Below are positions 22,324 through 32,150 of a stretch of 64,000 nt of DNA, piece by piece. The notes beneath the pieces were generated by a model. It was not told the origin of the DNA. It did no database searches and saw nothing but the letters and a program-made list of their open reading frames with translations. Each line of letters begins with the position of its first letter. Position 1 is the stretch's first letter. Both the position numbers and the translations under genes were made by a program. Origin of the DNA: Leptobrachium leishanense (taxonomy: Eukaryota > Chordata > Amphibia > Anura > Megophryidae); NCBI GenBank assembly GCA_009667805.1, contig CM019064.1, positions 379,623,120 to 379,687,119 of the forward strand, in the 5' to 3' direction.

Positions 22324-23287
22324 GGCTGGGGTCAGATGAACGCAGTGCGAACATGCGTTGAGCCGCACTTTATTACGGCCGTAGTAGCAGCATATGACGT
22401 CCAATGACGGCCAATATACGAAGTATAAATACAGAAAAAATGGCGTCGCGCCCATACTCACCGGAGCGGCAGCAACTGCCAGGAGTAACAGCCCAGTTAA
22501 TGTATAAAACATAACAAGGAAAAAAGGTGTCATCTGCGCTCGTTTCTAGGTGTTCCATGTACAACAAAACTGAGGTTTTTGTTTGTTTCAATGGCCATTG
22601 CAACGTAAGCTCAATCGCCACTTCACGGCACCTCTTTACAGAGTGAGTACCTAACATGTACCAAAAGGCCGCTCTACTGAGCAGCTCCAAGCCCCTCCTG
22701 CTGCTTTTCAGCCAAGGAGAGGCAGAGATGGTGGGTTTTATTTATACACGCACCAAACACTTCCCATTTGGGATTAAAAACAAAAACATGGAAAGAGGAA
22801 CAACTGCAGAACGACGGACTGGTGTTACAAGCATGATATACATAAATACAGAAAAAATGGCGTCGCGCCCATACTCACCGGAGCGGCAGCAACTGCCAGG
22901 AGTAACAGCCCAGTTAATGTATAAAACATAACAAGGAAAAAAGGTTTCCTTGTTATGTAATATACGAAGTATGGCCGCACAAAAGTTCAGTCGCGCAACG
23001 CAAGCGGTAAACAAACGCATTTTTTCGAGAACGTAGAACCGCTAGTACTGACGCACAGAGTGCGCTGCGTCGGCATGGCAGCGTGTGTGCGTGATTAGGA
23101 GACTTCAGATGCTGCACATGTCCGGCCAACATCACGTCCATTTGTTTTTAATAGCTCCATCAAAAATCACGCATGTAAATGCGCATCGTATGACCGCTTT
23201 CGCGTCTAATGTGAAAAAAATAAGTCAATGCGTTCGGACGCACATTTTTACGGACGATGCGAAAAATGCGTTCATTTGACCCTAGCC
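22324..23287 (-). mobile_element. MITE-A copy 6, split by an insertion
   Basis: TAA on both sides. After removing the 532-bp insertion and one 14-bp target copy, 418 bp remain, the normal MITE-A length. It shares variants with copy 8 (an AAACAAATGGACGTGATG block and CATGTGCAGC), marking a subgroup. Confidence 0.9.
22427..22958. mobile_element. Unclassified 532-bp insertion with identical direct repeats
   Basis: The insertion sits between perfect 14-bp copies of AATATACGAAGTAT (22413-22426, 22959-22972). It starts with a 102-bp sequence (22427-22528) that recurs without a visible difference at 22844-22945. The last 13 bp (TTCCTTGTTATGT) are the complement of a segment inside the repeat, making a terminal hairpin. 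The long target duplication suggests LINE-type insertion; the terminal repeats look LTR-like but lack TG..CA ends. I do not recognise a known family. Confidence 0.8.
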
Positions 23288-23420
23288 TAAATCAGCTCTT
23301 CAGGACCCGCGCAGAAGGGGAGGACACTCGGCTCATTGTGAACATACAGTTTGCACTGAATGGTCATGGTGCCTAGAATGTCCATTTAAACTTTTTTTTT
23401 TCACATATTCAATCCATTTA

Positions 23421-23897
23421 GGCTAGAGTCAGACAAACGCAGTCTGAGAGTACTCTGCGTGCGTGCATAATGGACAGGTGTACTGACGGAAGATACTGTA
23501 GACACCACACAATCTGTTTTTCTTGATGGACGTAGAAATAAAAAGGGAATTATGGGAAACAAAATATTAAATAAAAGAATATTAAAAATGATAAAAATTT
23601 GAAAAGGATATGAAAAGTCATTTTGTGCGTCAAGGTGCTGGACGTCGCAAATGCGCTGCCTCTGACATTTCATCACTCACACAGAACGCTACGTGGACGT
23701 GGCGCACTTTGCGTGTCCGTCTAGCAGTTTTACGTTCTTGCCTAGCTTGCGTCCGTTTGCCACGTGCGTTGTGCGTGGGCAGTTCAGTGTGCACATACTT
23801 AGTGTGTGGGTCTCTATTGCTCATGATTCTATGCTAACACGGACGTTAAACTGTGCGGCGACACGGAAGTGATCACTGTATTCGTCTGACGTGGGCC
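23421..23897 (+). mobile_element. MITE-B copy 1
   Basis: 477 bp with TTA on both sides and MITE-A-like termini (GGCTAGAGTCAGACAAACGC at the left). The interior is different: an AT-rich centre and GGACGTGGCGCACTTTGCG-type blocks. Copy 2 spans 49964-51063. Confidence 0.75.
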
Positions 23898-24021
23898 TTA
23901 AACTTATAACGCAGAGCTGGGGCATCTTTCAGCTCCTTTTGTTGTGGAAGCAAGTATTATGATATAGTTATATACATGTGATGTCATTCAGTGCAGTAAC
24001 ATGGGGTAGATGTGTAAACTA

Positions 24022-24230
24022 AGGCCTGTGTCAGACGAGTGCACTACTTGCGTGTGTACGGACGTACCTCCCGGCGTAGAGTTGTGATGTTTCGAGGGGG
24101 CGGGCCACACGGAGTAGTGCATGCATGAGTTGCGTACGCTAGAACAGACGTGTTGAAATCCTCCCCGTCAAAACGCTATGATGCTGCAAAACACAATCCT
24201 CCATAGGAGGCCCTGCTCAGATGTGCTTCC
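24022..24230 (+). mobile_element. MITE-D-like fragment truncated at the gypsy insertion
   Basis: It starts like the MITE-A/B/D termini (GGCCTGTGTCAGACGAGTGC) and has the palindromic AATCCTCCATAGGAGG phrase also seen in MITE-D at 45.66 kb. It ends where the Ty3/gypsy LTR begins; no clear continuation is visible after 32150. Confidence 0.55.
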
Positions 24231-24815
24231 TGTCACGGTTCCCGGATCCCACCACGCAGCCCTTAAAGCCCAACACTCCACAGAGCCAAAAAGCTACCAA
24301 CAGAGTAGCCGTAGAACAATCCCTAACTGTCTGGTCCTTAAAAATTGGCCAGGTATAAGTATTCTAGCTAGACAGAAAGGGTTAATCAGAGACAATGTCG
24401 TAATACAAAACCAGGTCAGCAACACGGGGGTAGTCAGATGAGCCAGAGTCAGGAATACAGAGAATAGTCAAATGGAATAGCCGGGTCGATATCAGTGCAG
24501 TAGCGTAGTACAAGGAAAATAGTCTAGGGCAACGGAAGGCAGAATGGTCAGAAAACAAGCAGAGGTCAATAACAGGTTAAATCACGAGAGAATACAGGTA
24601 CAGGGAGCTCAGGCATGGATAACCACGATCTGGCACTGCTGAGAAGGAACTGTGGGTTTTTAAAGACCTTCATCGGACCACGCCCTCCTCTCAAGCCGCG
24701 CCTCATGCAGCCACCTCCCTGCCTGTCTCTATTTAAACCGGGTGTTGGTCAGCGAGCAGCATCAGACATGCTGCCTTCAAGCACATTGGAGAGGCTGGAA
24801 GCCCCCAACGTTACA
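24231..24815 (-). repeat. 3' LTR of the Ty3/gypsy element
   Basis: 585 bp, starting TGTCACGGTTCCCGG and ending CAACGTTACA on the plus strand. It matches 31572-32150 throughout. The last pol codons run into it on the minus strand (stop at 24749). Confidence 0.93.
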
Positions 24816-25591
24816 GTACCCCCCTCTCCACGGGAGGCCACCGGATGACCAACAGGACAAGTGGCAAGACGACCACCGGGGCGAGTGGCAGGATGACCAC
24901 CAGGGCGAGTGGCAGGACGACCACCAGGGCGATCGGGGTGCGAAGCATGGAACGCCCTGACCAACCTAGAGGCAGACATGTTGGATGCCGGAATCCAGGA
25001 CTGGTCCTCCGGACCATGACCCACCCAATCGACCAAGTACTGCAGAGCACCCCTGAACAGCCTAGAATCCAGAACTTTCCTAGCCTCATACTCTGTCTCC
25101 CCATCAACCTGAACAGGTGGAGGAGGAGGAATGACCTGCGTGTACCTGTTACACAACAAAGGCTTCAGTAGGGAGGTGTGGAAGACGTGCAAGCGAAGAT
25201 GTTTAGGAAGGGCAAGAGCATAAGCCACAGGGTTAACGCAGCGAATGATCTTGTATGGACCTATAAACCAAGGTGCCATTTTCATAGAAGGCACTCGCAA
25301 CTTCACATTCCTAGTGGACAACCAAACTCTATCCCCCACGTTATAGGAAGGAGCTTGTAACCTATGCCTGTCAGCCTTGCGTTTCTGGACAGCAACATTG
25401 CGCTCCATGTTTTCGCGAATCTGTCTCCAAATCTCTTGTAGTTGTGTGAGATGTTCATCGAGAGCTGGGATGGCCTGTTCAGCAAACTGAAGCGGTAGAG
25501 CCGGAGGGAAAAAACCATAGATGGCAGAAAAAGGAGAGCGGCCAGTAGTCTCATTAACGGCGTTATTACGTGCATACTCAGCCCAGGGCAA
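24749..25591 (-). pseudogene. pol C-terminus: integrase tail and chromodomain
   Basis: 280 codons downstream of an integrase stop. A GPY module (FIGPYKI at about 109-115) is followed by a chromodomain at about 165-222 (YEARKVLDSR, LQYLVDWVGHG, SWIPASN). The chromodomain is the mark of chromoviruses and is thought to direct integration to particular chromatin. A short tandem repeat of about 24 bp (24860-24945) encodes repeated GGxPATRP-like units before the LTR. Confidence 0.88.
24816..24832 (-). other. Polypurine tract
   Basis: On the minus strand GGAGAGGGGGGTAC directly precedes the 3' LTR, the expected place for plus-strand DNA priming in an LTR retrotransposon. Confidence 0.7.
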
Positions 25592-26443
25592 CTACTCCGA
25601 CCAATTGTCTTGGTGTTGTGTGGTAAAGCAACGTATATACTGCTCGAGACCCTGATTTGCCCTCTCTACTGCCCCATTGGTTTGTGGATGGTATGCTGAA
25701 GAGAAGGCCAATCGCATCCCCATCTCCGCACATAAATCCCTCCAGAAATGAGAGACGAACTGAGCTCCTCTGTCAGAGACTATTTCAGACGGAACCCCAT
25801 GTATTCGTACAATCTCTCTAGCAATTACAACCGCCAGTTCTTTGGCTGTAGGAAGCTTAGGTAGAGGGACAAAATGAGCCATTTTGGAGAAGCGGTCTAC
25901 AACTGTCAGAACCACAGTATGACCCTTGGACTTCGGCAAGTCCACAATAAAATCCATAGATAGATGAGACCAAGGCCTCTTAGGCGTGGGTAAAGGCTGC
26001 AATAGACCGACAGGCAAGGTTTTACTGGTTTTGCTTCTTGCACAGACTTGACAAGCCAAAACAAACAGACGTACGTCCTGTCGCATGGTGGGCCACCAGA
26101 ACTGTCTGGAGATACTGGTAAGAGTTTTAGTAATACCAGGATGACCTGCTGGTTTAGAATCCTGAAACATTATGAGTAATTCTTGTCTTTCCTTTTCAGG
26201 CACAAACAACATATCTGGAGGCTTGTTAGGTGGAGCCCCCATTTGAGCTGCTTGGAGGCATTCCAGGAAAGGCGAGGAAACTGACAAGACTGTGGAAGCC
26301 ACAATACATTCAGGAGGAAATATAGGATTGTGGTCTTGTGTATTTGATTCATACGGGGCATATTGACGAGATAAGGCATCAGCCTTTACATTGCAGTCAC
26401 CTGGTCTGTAAGTCAATACAAAATTAAACCGAGACAGTAGCAA
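25592..26443 (-). pseudogene. RNase H end and integrase core
   Basis: The zinc-binding part has H101, C131 and C134, but Gln94 stands where the first zinc His is expected. The DDE core is intact: D164, D224 and E260, with 35 residues between the last two. A TAG at 25592-25594 cuts the frame before the C-terminal domain, and a TGA at 26441-26443 separates it from the rest of RNase H. Confidence 0.88.
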
Positions 26444-26698
26444 TCACCACTCGGCCTGTCTCGAGTTCAAACGTTTAGCATCCCCGATGTACGTAAGGTT
26501 CTTATGATCAGTGATTATCAACAAAGGGTCAAGAGTACCCTCCAACAAATGTCTCCACTCTGACAGGGCAGACACAATAGCAAGCAATTCTCTGTTACCG
26601 ATATCATAATTGCGTTTTGCTGGTGATAATTTTCTTGAAAAGAACCCACAAGGATGTAGAGGCTTCCCTGGAGACTCTCTGAGATAGGACAGCCCCAA
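26444..26698 (-). pseudogene. RNase H domain fragment
   Basis: It contains FFSRKLSP, the acidic NRELLAI and ITDHKNL motifs of Ty3/gypsy RNase H. It is joined to the RT only through a frameshift near 26660-26690 and ends at the TGA at 26441-26443. Confidence 0.85.
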
Positions 26699-27425
26699 TG
26701 TCTATCTCGGAAGCATCAACCTCAAGGACAAATAGAATTCTGGGATCAGGATGCCGTAACATGGGAGCGGAAGTAAAAGAAGCCTGCTTAAGAGCTTCGA
26801 ATGCCTGTTTGGATTGTGAAGACCAGACCTGATTCTTCAGACCTTTACGTGTCATATTAATGATAGGAGAGGCTACAGTGGAATAATTCTTGATAAATCT
26901 CCTATAATAGTTGGAAAACCCCAAAAACCTCTGTATGGCTTTGAGGCCTTGAGGGAGAGGCCATTCTGAGATGGCCGTGAGTTTGGAAGGATCCATCTCA
27001 AAACCTTCTGGAGTGATAATGTACCCAAGAAATTTTACAGTGGTAATGTTGAATAAACACTTCTCCAGTTTGCAATAAAGACCATTGTCTAGTAATTTTG
27101 CTAATACCTGTCTGACATGTTCATGGTGGGTTTTCAGATCGGGAGAGTAAATCAGTATATTGTCTAGGTATACTATAACAAAGGATTGCAAAAAATCTCT
27201 GAGCACATCATTAATAAAATCTTGGAATACAGCTGGAGCATTACAAAGACCGAAAGGCATGACCAGATATTCATTATGCCCACTCCCGGTGTTAAATGCG
27301 GTTTTCCACTCATGCCCTTCTTTTATACGTATCAGGTTGTAAGCCCCTCTTAAATCGAGTTTTGTGTATACTGCTGATCCCCTTAACCTGTCGAACAGTT
27401 CTGATATAAGAGGGATAGGGTACAC
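26604..27425 (-). pseudogene. Reverse transcriptase, palm and connection
   Basis: It starts at YPIPLISELFD and has KLDLRGAYN (catalytic Asp24), VMPFGLCNAP and the active-site box YLDN at residues 86-89. The usual motif is YxDD; the second Asp is Asn here, which should abolish polymerisation. FLGYIITPEG and the RNase H start ([15 protein letters not shown]) follow. The 3' end reads out of frame after about 26690. Confidence 0.9.
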
Positions 27426-27455
27426 ATTCTTGATGGTGATCTTGTTAAGCCCCCT

Positions 27456-27817
27456 TTAATCAATACACTGGCGTAAATCTCCCTCTTTTTTTAGACAAAA
27501 AAGGAACCCAGCCCCTGCTGGAGAAGAGGAACGTCTGATAAAACCTCTCTCCAAATTCTCTTTTATGTACTCCTCAATGATTTGGTTCTCTTTTATGGAT
27601 AATGGATATACTTTGCTTCGAGGAGGCATGGTACCTGGATGAATATCAATGGTGCAATCATACGGTCTATGTGGAGGTAGTTTCTCTGCCTCTCTTTTAT
27701 CAAATACAGCCCTGAGGTCCGCATACTGGTCAGGAACCTCTGTAGACAATGGGGGAGCTGTAGGTGTGTTCAGGGCACCAATATGTTGAATGGGTATTAA
27801 ACAAGTCCCAAAACAAG
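27456..27817 (-). pseudogene. Reverse transcriptase N-terminus
   Basis: It includes LPPHRPYDCTIDI, SKVYPLS and the SSSPAGAGFLF fingers region up to DLRQCID, then TAA at 27456-27458 where relatives have Tyr. Upstream, this reading is broken at 27817 by the nested gag-only element. The extra open codons beyond 27817 belong to that element's LTR. Confidence 0.85.
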
Positions 27818-28300
27818 TGTCAGGTACTGTACCGGGGTGGTACAGAAAATGCAGGATTCTGAGCCCAGGATGCGGTGATGCCAAAACAAGGGGTCTGCGG
27901 TGAGGGGCGAGGTTGCTGCTGGAGGCAGCAAAAACAAATAAACTTGATGTAGGGGAAATCAGGAAACAGACTGGGACAGCAGGGTCTTGCATACACAGGA
28001 TACCGGAGGGTCTGGAAACACACACCGAAGGGTTGATAGCACGGCAGGGTTTGGTTTTCAGGAAACCACAGGAAAGCCACAACATAGGTTCTCTCTTGCT
28101 GAGAGCAGATACAACTAATGTTTAAGCAGGGAACAGAAGGGGTGTGGCACTTTTATTAACAGAGAGGTCAGATGACCTGGAGTGTGTGTGTGTTTTGGTG
28201 CATTAACTATTTAGCTGCTGGAACACAGCGCTGGAAACAGGAATGACACGAAGTGCAGGATTTGGAAGGGTGCTGCCCTGCATGGATCAGAATCCTTACA
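27818..28300 (-). repeat. 3' LTR of the gag-only element
   Basis: TGTCAGGTACTG ... AGAATCCTTACA on the plus strand, 483 bp. Compared with the other LTR, A stands for G in the GGTTGATAGC context and A for T in TTTATTAAC. A PPT-like AAAAGGGGGATTA lies next to it at 28301-28313. Confidence 0.93.
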
Positions 28301-28333
28301 TAATCCCCCTTTTAAGGAGTGACCTCTGGGCGC

Positions 28334-29710
28334 TCAAGAATTGGCACTGCCAGCTTGGGCACGGGTCTTCCTTTGCCGTCTCCTTGATTTAGTTTTGGTG
28401 GTTTTCTGGTTCTGTGCCAGGTATACCAGCGAACTTGATCTTTCTTCCCCAGATGATTCTTGATTGCTTAGGACAGTCTGTGACTCAGTATCACCAGGAA
28501 CATGGGTAAGACACAGCCTTTGAAACTCCGGAATGGAGTCCACATCAGAAACCGAACATCTGGGAGAAGTGACAACTGGAGACGGATGGGGTGCCAAGGA
28601 ACATGAGGTCTTAATCCAGGGGCTGTGGGGGATAGGAGAGTCCATCTTGGTCACTCCTGGGGTCCTCCTGAAAGCAATGGATTCATACTGGTAAGTGTTT
28701 GGACTGGCAGCCGGTACAGAGGTAAAGGTGCACAGGTATATCCCTTTTTGACCAGGTGATGTTTCACATTCTATATTCACCGCGTCCTTGTCCATTACCG
28801 AAGTTTGGGGTTCACCCACCAAGGGCTGTGGGTTGAGGATACCAGTGTTGTTCTCTGGCAGCGGTACTTGGGCGGAGGTCTGGATCTCCTGCAACTGTGA
28901 CTGCAAGATTTCATGGTTGCACCGGAGTTTCCGCATAACTTCAGTATAAGTACCAACCTGGGCTACAAGGTCTGTAACAGTTGCAACAAGTGCTGGAAAT
29001 CCTGTGGATGAATCAACAGCACCATAAGCTGGCTCCATGCTGGTTAGAGGTGGCTGAAAGTCCATGGGATCAGGTTCTGCTGGCACAGTATTTTCAGTCT
29101 CCATGGCAACATATTCATGCACCAGGGTTTTTCTAGGAGCCGGCTTGGGTAGGGGTGACAGCCTTGCTACCAGGGTTCTCCTGGGGGCAGGTGTGGGTAC
29201 CGCAGGCTTTCTAGGAGCCAGTTTAGGCAGAGGTGACAGCTTTGGTACCGGGGTTCTTCTGGGTGCCGGCTTGGGAGCAGCAGCTTTTCCAGGAGCCGGT
29301 TTGGGAGCTGCGGGTTTTCCAGGACCCGGTTTGGGAGCAGCAGGTGCTGGTCTTGGTACCGGGGCAGGCCTAGGTACCGGAGGTCTCACCAGGGCAGACT
29401 TGGACACCGGTGCATTTTTGTGTACCGGGGCTGGGTGCTTGGTTGGCCTTATGGGACAGCTGGTCAGCCAGTGGGTTGGAGCGGCACAGTACAGGCACAA
29501 ACCTTCAGCTTGTCTCCTGGCACGTTCCTGTGGTGATAGCGGTCCATAGGCTTTTCTTGCAGGAGTGCACACCTTGTCTGATGAGCCCCACATAGACTGT
29601 AGCAGCTCCTTCATGAATTCAGTCAGGTGTGCAAACATTTCTTGCAGGGTTTTCTTTACCAGCTCCACCACGAAATGAATCACCGCGGGTTCAGCATTAG
29701 GCTTAAACAT
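28334..29710 (-). CDS. Gag-like protein of the nested element
   Basis: Intact frame of 458 codons from the ATG at 29710, two codons inside the 5' LTR border. Residues 72-85 form a C-x2-C-x4-H-x4-C zinc knuckle (CLYC...H...C), preceded by ERARRQAEGL, as in the gag of the surrounding element (ERTRRLREGL). Residues about 90-200 are a Pro/Ala/Lys-rich repeat (PAPRRTPVPK, PAPRKTLVHE units). The C-terminus is basic (KSRRRQRKTRA). Such a protein would package RNA; no enzyme domain is seen. The frame is also open upstream through the LTR, but the ATG at 29710 is the sensible start. Confidence 0.75.
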   Translation of the reverse strand: MFKPNAEPAVIHFVVELVKKTLQEMFAHLTEFMKELLQSMWGSSDKVCTPARKAYGPLSPQERARRQAEGLCLYCAAPTHWLTSCPIRPTKHPAPVHKNAPVSKSALVRPPVPRPAPVPRPAPAAPKPGPGKPAAPKPAPGKAAAPKPAPRRTPVPKLSPLPKLAPRKPAVPTPAPRRTLVARLSPLPKPAPRKTLVHEYVAMETENTVPAEPDPMDFQPPLTSMEPAYGAVDSSTGFPALVATVTDLVAQVGTYTEVMRKLRCNHEILQSQLQEIQTSAQVPLPENNTGILNPQPLVGEPQTSVMDKDAVNIECETSPGQKGIYLCTFTSVPAASPNTYQYESIAFRRTPGVTKMDSPIPHSPWIKTSCSLAPHPSPVVTSPRCSVSDVDSIPEFQRLCLTHVPGDTESQTVLSNQESSGEERSSSLVYLAQNQKTTKTKSRRRQRKTRAQAGSANS

Positions 29711-29712
29711 TC

Positions 29713-30195
29713 TGTCAGGTACTGTACCGGGGTGGTACAGAAAATGCAGGATTCTGAGCCCAGGATGCGGTGATGCCAAAACAAGGGGTCTGCGGTGAGG
29801 GGCGAGGTTGCTGCTGGAGGCAGCAAAAACAAATAAACTTGATGTAGGGGAAATCAGGAAACAGACTGGGACAGCAGGGTCTTGCATACACAGGATACCG
29901 GAGGGTCTGGAAACACACACCGAAGGGTTGGTAGCACGGCAGGGTTTGGTTTTCAGGAAACCACAGGAAAGCCACAACATAGGTTCTCTCTTGCTGAGAG
30001 CAGATACAACTAATGTTTAAGCAGGGAACAGAAGGGGTGTGGCACTTTTATTTACAGAGAGGTCAGATGACCTGGAGTGTGTGTGTGTTTTGGTGCATTA
30101 ACTATTTAGCTGCTGGAACACAGCGCTGGAAACAGGAATGACACGAAGTGCAGGATTTGGAAGGGTGCTGCCCTGCATGGATCAGAATCCTTACA
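29713..30195 (-). repeat. 5' LTR of the gag-only element
   Basis: 483 bp, near-identical to 27818-28300. It starts TGTCAGG and ends TTACA on the plus strand. The PBS-like stretch lies at about 29700-29712, and the gag ATG is almost immediately downstream. Confidence 0.93.
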
Positions 30196-30602
30196 ACAAG
30201 TAGGACTCCAAGATAGTATCTCTCCCTTAGCCCAATCAATAACAGGATTATGTTCCACCAACCAAGGGAATCCAAGCACAACAGGATTGGAAGGTGAACG
30301 GATAACCTGAAATATGATCTCCTCTTTATGTAAGAGACCAGTGGTAAGAACCACTGTAACCGTATCGTGAGTAATCCTAGGGCAGGATAACGGCCTACCC
30401 CATCTATGGCTTCGACAGCTAAGGGTGTCTCTCTTACAACCAGAGGGAGAGAAATGGAAGAAGCGTATTCAACATCGATAAAATTACCAGCAGCCCCAGA
30501 ATCAACAAAAGCGGTAGTATGCGTGGTCTTGGTCTCCCAAGCCATGGATACTGGTAACAAAAGTTTAGTGTCTTTGACTGGAGACATGCACGCCACACCC
30601 AA
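30196..30602 (-). pseudogene. Ty3/gypsy protease region
   Basis: An aspartic protease active site, TAFVDSGAAGNFID, is followed by a flap-like region. After about 30360 the correct reading shifts to another frame (VLGFPWLVEHNPVIDW), so there is a frameshift here. Downstream the gene is interrupted by the nested element at 30195. Confidence 0.85.
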
Positions 30603-30622
30603 GGCCTGTCTCCTCAGCTGCC

Positions 30623-31555
30623 TTAGGTGTGGTAGTTTTCTGACTTATCATGCATTCTAGGGCGAGTGGGACATTGAAGTCGTATATGTCCTTTCAAACA
30701 ACAATACAGGCACAATCCCTCACGAAGACGCCTTGTTCTCTCTTCCTCTGTAAGCCTAGTATGGCCTAGTTGCATAGGCTCAGAGGGAGGAGATAACTCT
30801 CTGGGTGGTGCCTGAAAGACAGGAGCCAACATTGGTAACGGTCTCTTAGGTTTCTCTCTTGGAGTACTTCTCCCCCTTATCTGATCATCCAGATCTATAC
30901 AATAATCAATGAGTTCACTCAATACCTCAGGTAATTTACGAGGAGCCAATTCATGCATCCATGACTCTGATAACCCCTCCATAAAAGCCAGAACCAGAGC
31001 CTCATCAGTCCAGTTCACGTCAGAAACCAACGTTTTAAATTCTATGGCATAATCAGACACAGTCCTGTTCCCTTGACGAATGCGGAACAAGGATTTGCCA
31101 GCTACCTTGGCCTTTCTGGTAGGATTAAACGTACGTTTTAACTCGGCTATGAATTCTTTATAGTTCCGTACGATAGGCTTCTCTGCCTCCCATAAAGGAT
31201 TCGCCCATGTCAACGCTCTGCCAGACAGATGGTTAATAATGAACCCCACTTTGGCTATGTCAGTGATAAACATTTGTGGATTTAATTTAAAATGAATATC
31301 CACATGGACCAAAAATCCCCGGCACTCCGAGGGAGTACCATCAAACCTCATAGGAGCGGTCATGTGTACCTGGGATGTCTGAACGACAGGGGACACAGGT
31401 ATAGCAAGCGGGGGTGCAACCCCAGCTGGTTCCAGGTGAGCCGTACGAGTCAGGATAGTTTGTAAGGCGAGAGCAAACTGGTCCATCCTATGGTCCTGCT
31501 TGTCCTGTCTGGATACAAAGTTACTCAAATGTTGTGTTAAGTCTGCGGGATCCAT
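30623..31555 (-). CDS. Gag polyprotein of the Ty3/gypsy element
   Basis: Intact 310-codon frame from the ATG at 31555, 16 bp inside the 5' LTR border. The central retrotransposon-gag region is recognisable (MRFDGTPSECRGFL, FIINHLSGRALTWA, YAIEFKTLVSDVNW, ALVLAFMEGLS). A zinc knuckle follows with C282, C285, H290 and C295. Pol follows in a different frame after a 20-bp gap. Confidence 0.88.
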   Translation of the reverse strand: MDPADLTQHLSNFVSRQDKQDHRMDQFALALQTILTRTAHLEPAGVAPPLAIPVSPVVQTSQVHMTAPMRFDGTPSECRGFLVHVDIHFKLNPQMFITDIAKVGFIINHLSGRALTWANPLWEAEKPIVRNYKEFIAELKRTFNPTRKAKVAGKSLFRIRQGNRTVSDYAIEFKTLVSDVNWTDEALVLAFMEGLSESWMHELAPRKLPEVLSELIDYCIDLDDQIRGRSTPREKPKRPLPMLAPVFQAPPRELSPPSEPMQLGHTRLTEEERTRRLREGLCLYCCLKGHIRLQCPTRPRMHDKSENYHT

Positions 31556-31571
31556 TTTGGCCAGATCGTAA
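31556..31571 (-). other. Primer-binding-site region
   Basis: The 16 bp between the 5' LTR and the gag ATG (TTACGATCTGGCCAAA on the minus strand) are where the minus-strand primer tRNA should pair. I did not assign the tRNA. Confidence 0.5.
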
Positions 31572-32150
31572 TGTCACGGTTCCCGGATCCCACCATGCAG
31601 CTCTTAAAGCCCAACACGCCACAGAGCCAAAAAGCTACCAACAGAGTAGCCGTAGAACAATCCCTAACTGTCTGGTCCTTAAAAATTGTCCAGGTATAAG
31701 TATTCTAGCTAGACAGAAAGGGTGAATCAAATGTCGTAATACAAAACCAGGTCAGCAACACGGGGGTAGTCAGACGAGCCAGAGTCAGGAATACAGAGAA
31801 TAGAATAGTCAAATGGAATAGCCGGGTCGATATCAGTGCAGTAGCGTAGTACAAGGAAAATAGTCTAGGGCAACGGAAGGCAGAATGGTCAGAAAACAAG
31901 CAGAGGTCAATAACAGGTTAAATCACGAGAGAATACAGGGAGCTCAGGCATGGACAACCACGATCTGGCACTGCTGAGAAGGAACTGTGGGTTTTTAAAG
32001 ACCTTCACCAGACCGCGCCCCCCTCTCAAGCCGCGCCTCATGCAGCCACCTCCCTGCCTGTCTCTATTTAAACCGGGTGTTGGTCAGCGAGCAGCATCAG
32101 ACATGCTGCCTTCAAGCACACTGGAGAGGCTCGAAGCCCCCAACGTTACA
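31572..32150 (-). repeat. 5' LTR of the Ty3/gypsy element
   Basis: 579 bp, TGTCACGG ... CGTTACA on the plus strand. Compared with the 3' LTR it has a 5-bp gain (an extra AGAAT) and two short losses. Confidence 0.93.

Larger units (their letters stand above)
27818..30195 (-). mobile_element. Nested gag-only LTR retrotransposon
   Basis: 2,378 bp between perfect 5-bp duplications ACAAG (27813-27817, 30196-30200). It has two 483-bp LTRs with only two differences seen, a short PBS-like stretch and a PPT. The single long internal frame codes for a zinc-knuckle protein with no protease, RT or integrase. It lies between the protease and RT of the host element. It probably borrowed enzymes from a related gypsy element (inference). 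Confidence 0.92.
24231..32150 (-). mobile_element. Chromovirus-type Ty3/gypsy retrotransposon (decayed)
   Basis: About 5.5 kb without its 2.38-kb passenger. Order on the minus strand: 5' LTR, PBS, gag, protease, RT, RNase H, integrase, chromodomain, PPT, 3' LTR. LTRs run TG..CA, and the flanks CTTCC and CTCCC form a 5-bp target duplication with one change. By eye the LTRs differ at about 13 positions plus three small indels (about 2%). Pol has three stops and at least two frameshifts, and the RT active site is altered, so the copy is dead. Confidence 0.93.

Noticed and set aside
24811..25171. Overlapping open frames on both strands next to the 3' LTR
   Set aside because: They are shadows of the chromodomain-encoding frame and its 24-bp coding repeat.
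29064..29549. Plus-strand Gly/Ala-rich 161-codon frame
   Set aside because: It is the antisense shadow of the Pro/Ala-rich gag repeat of the nested LTR element.
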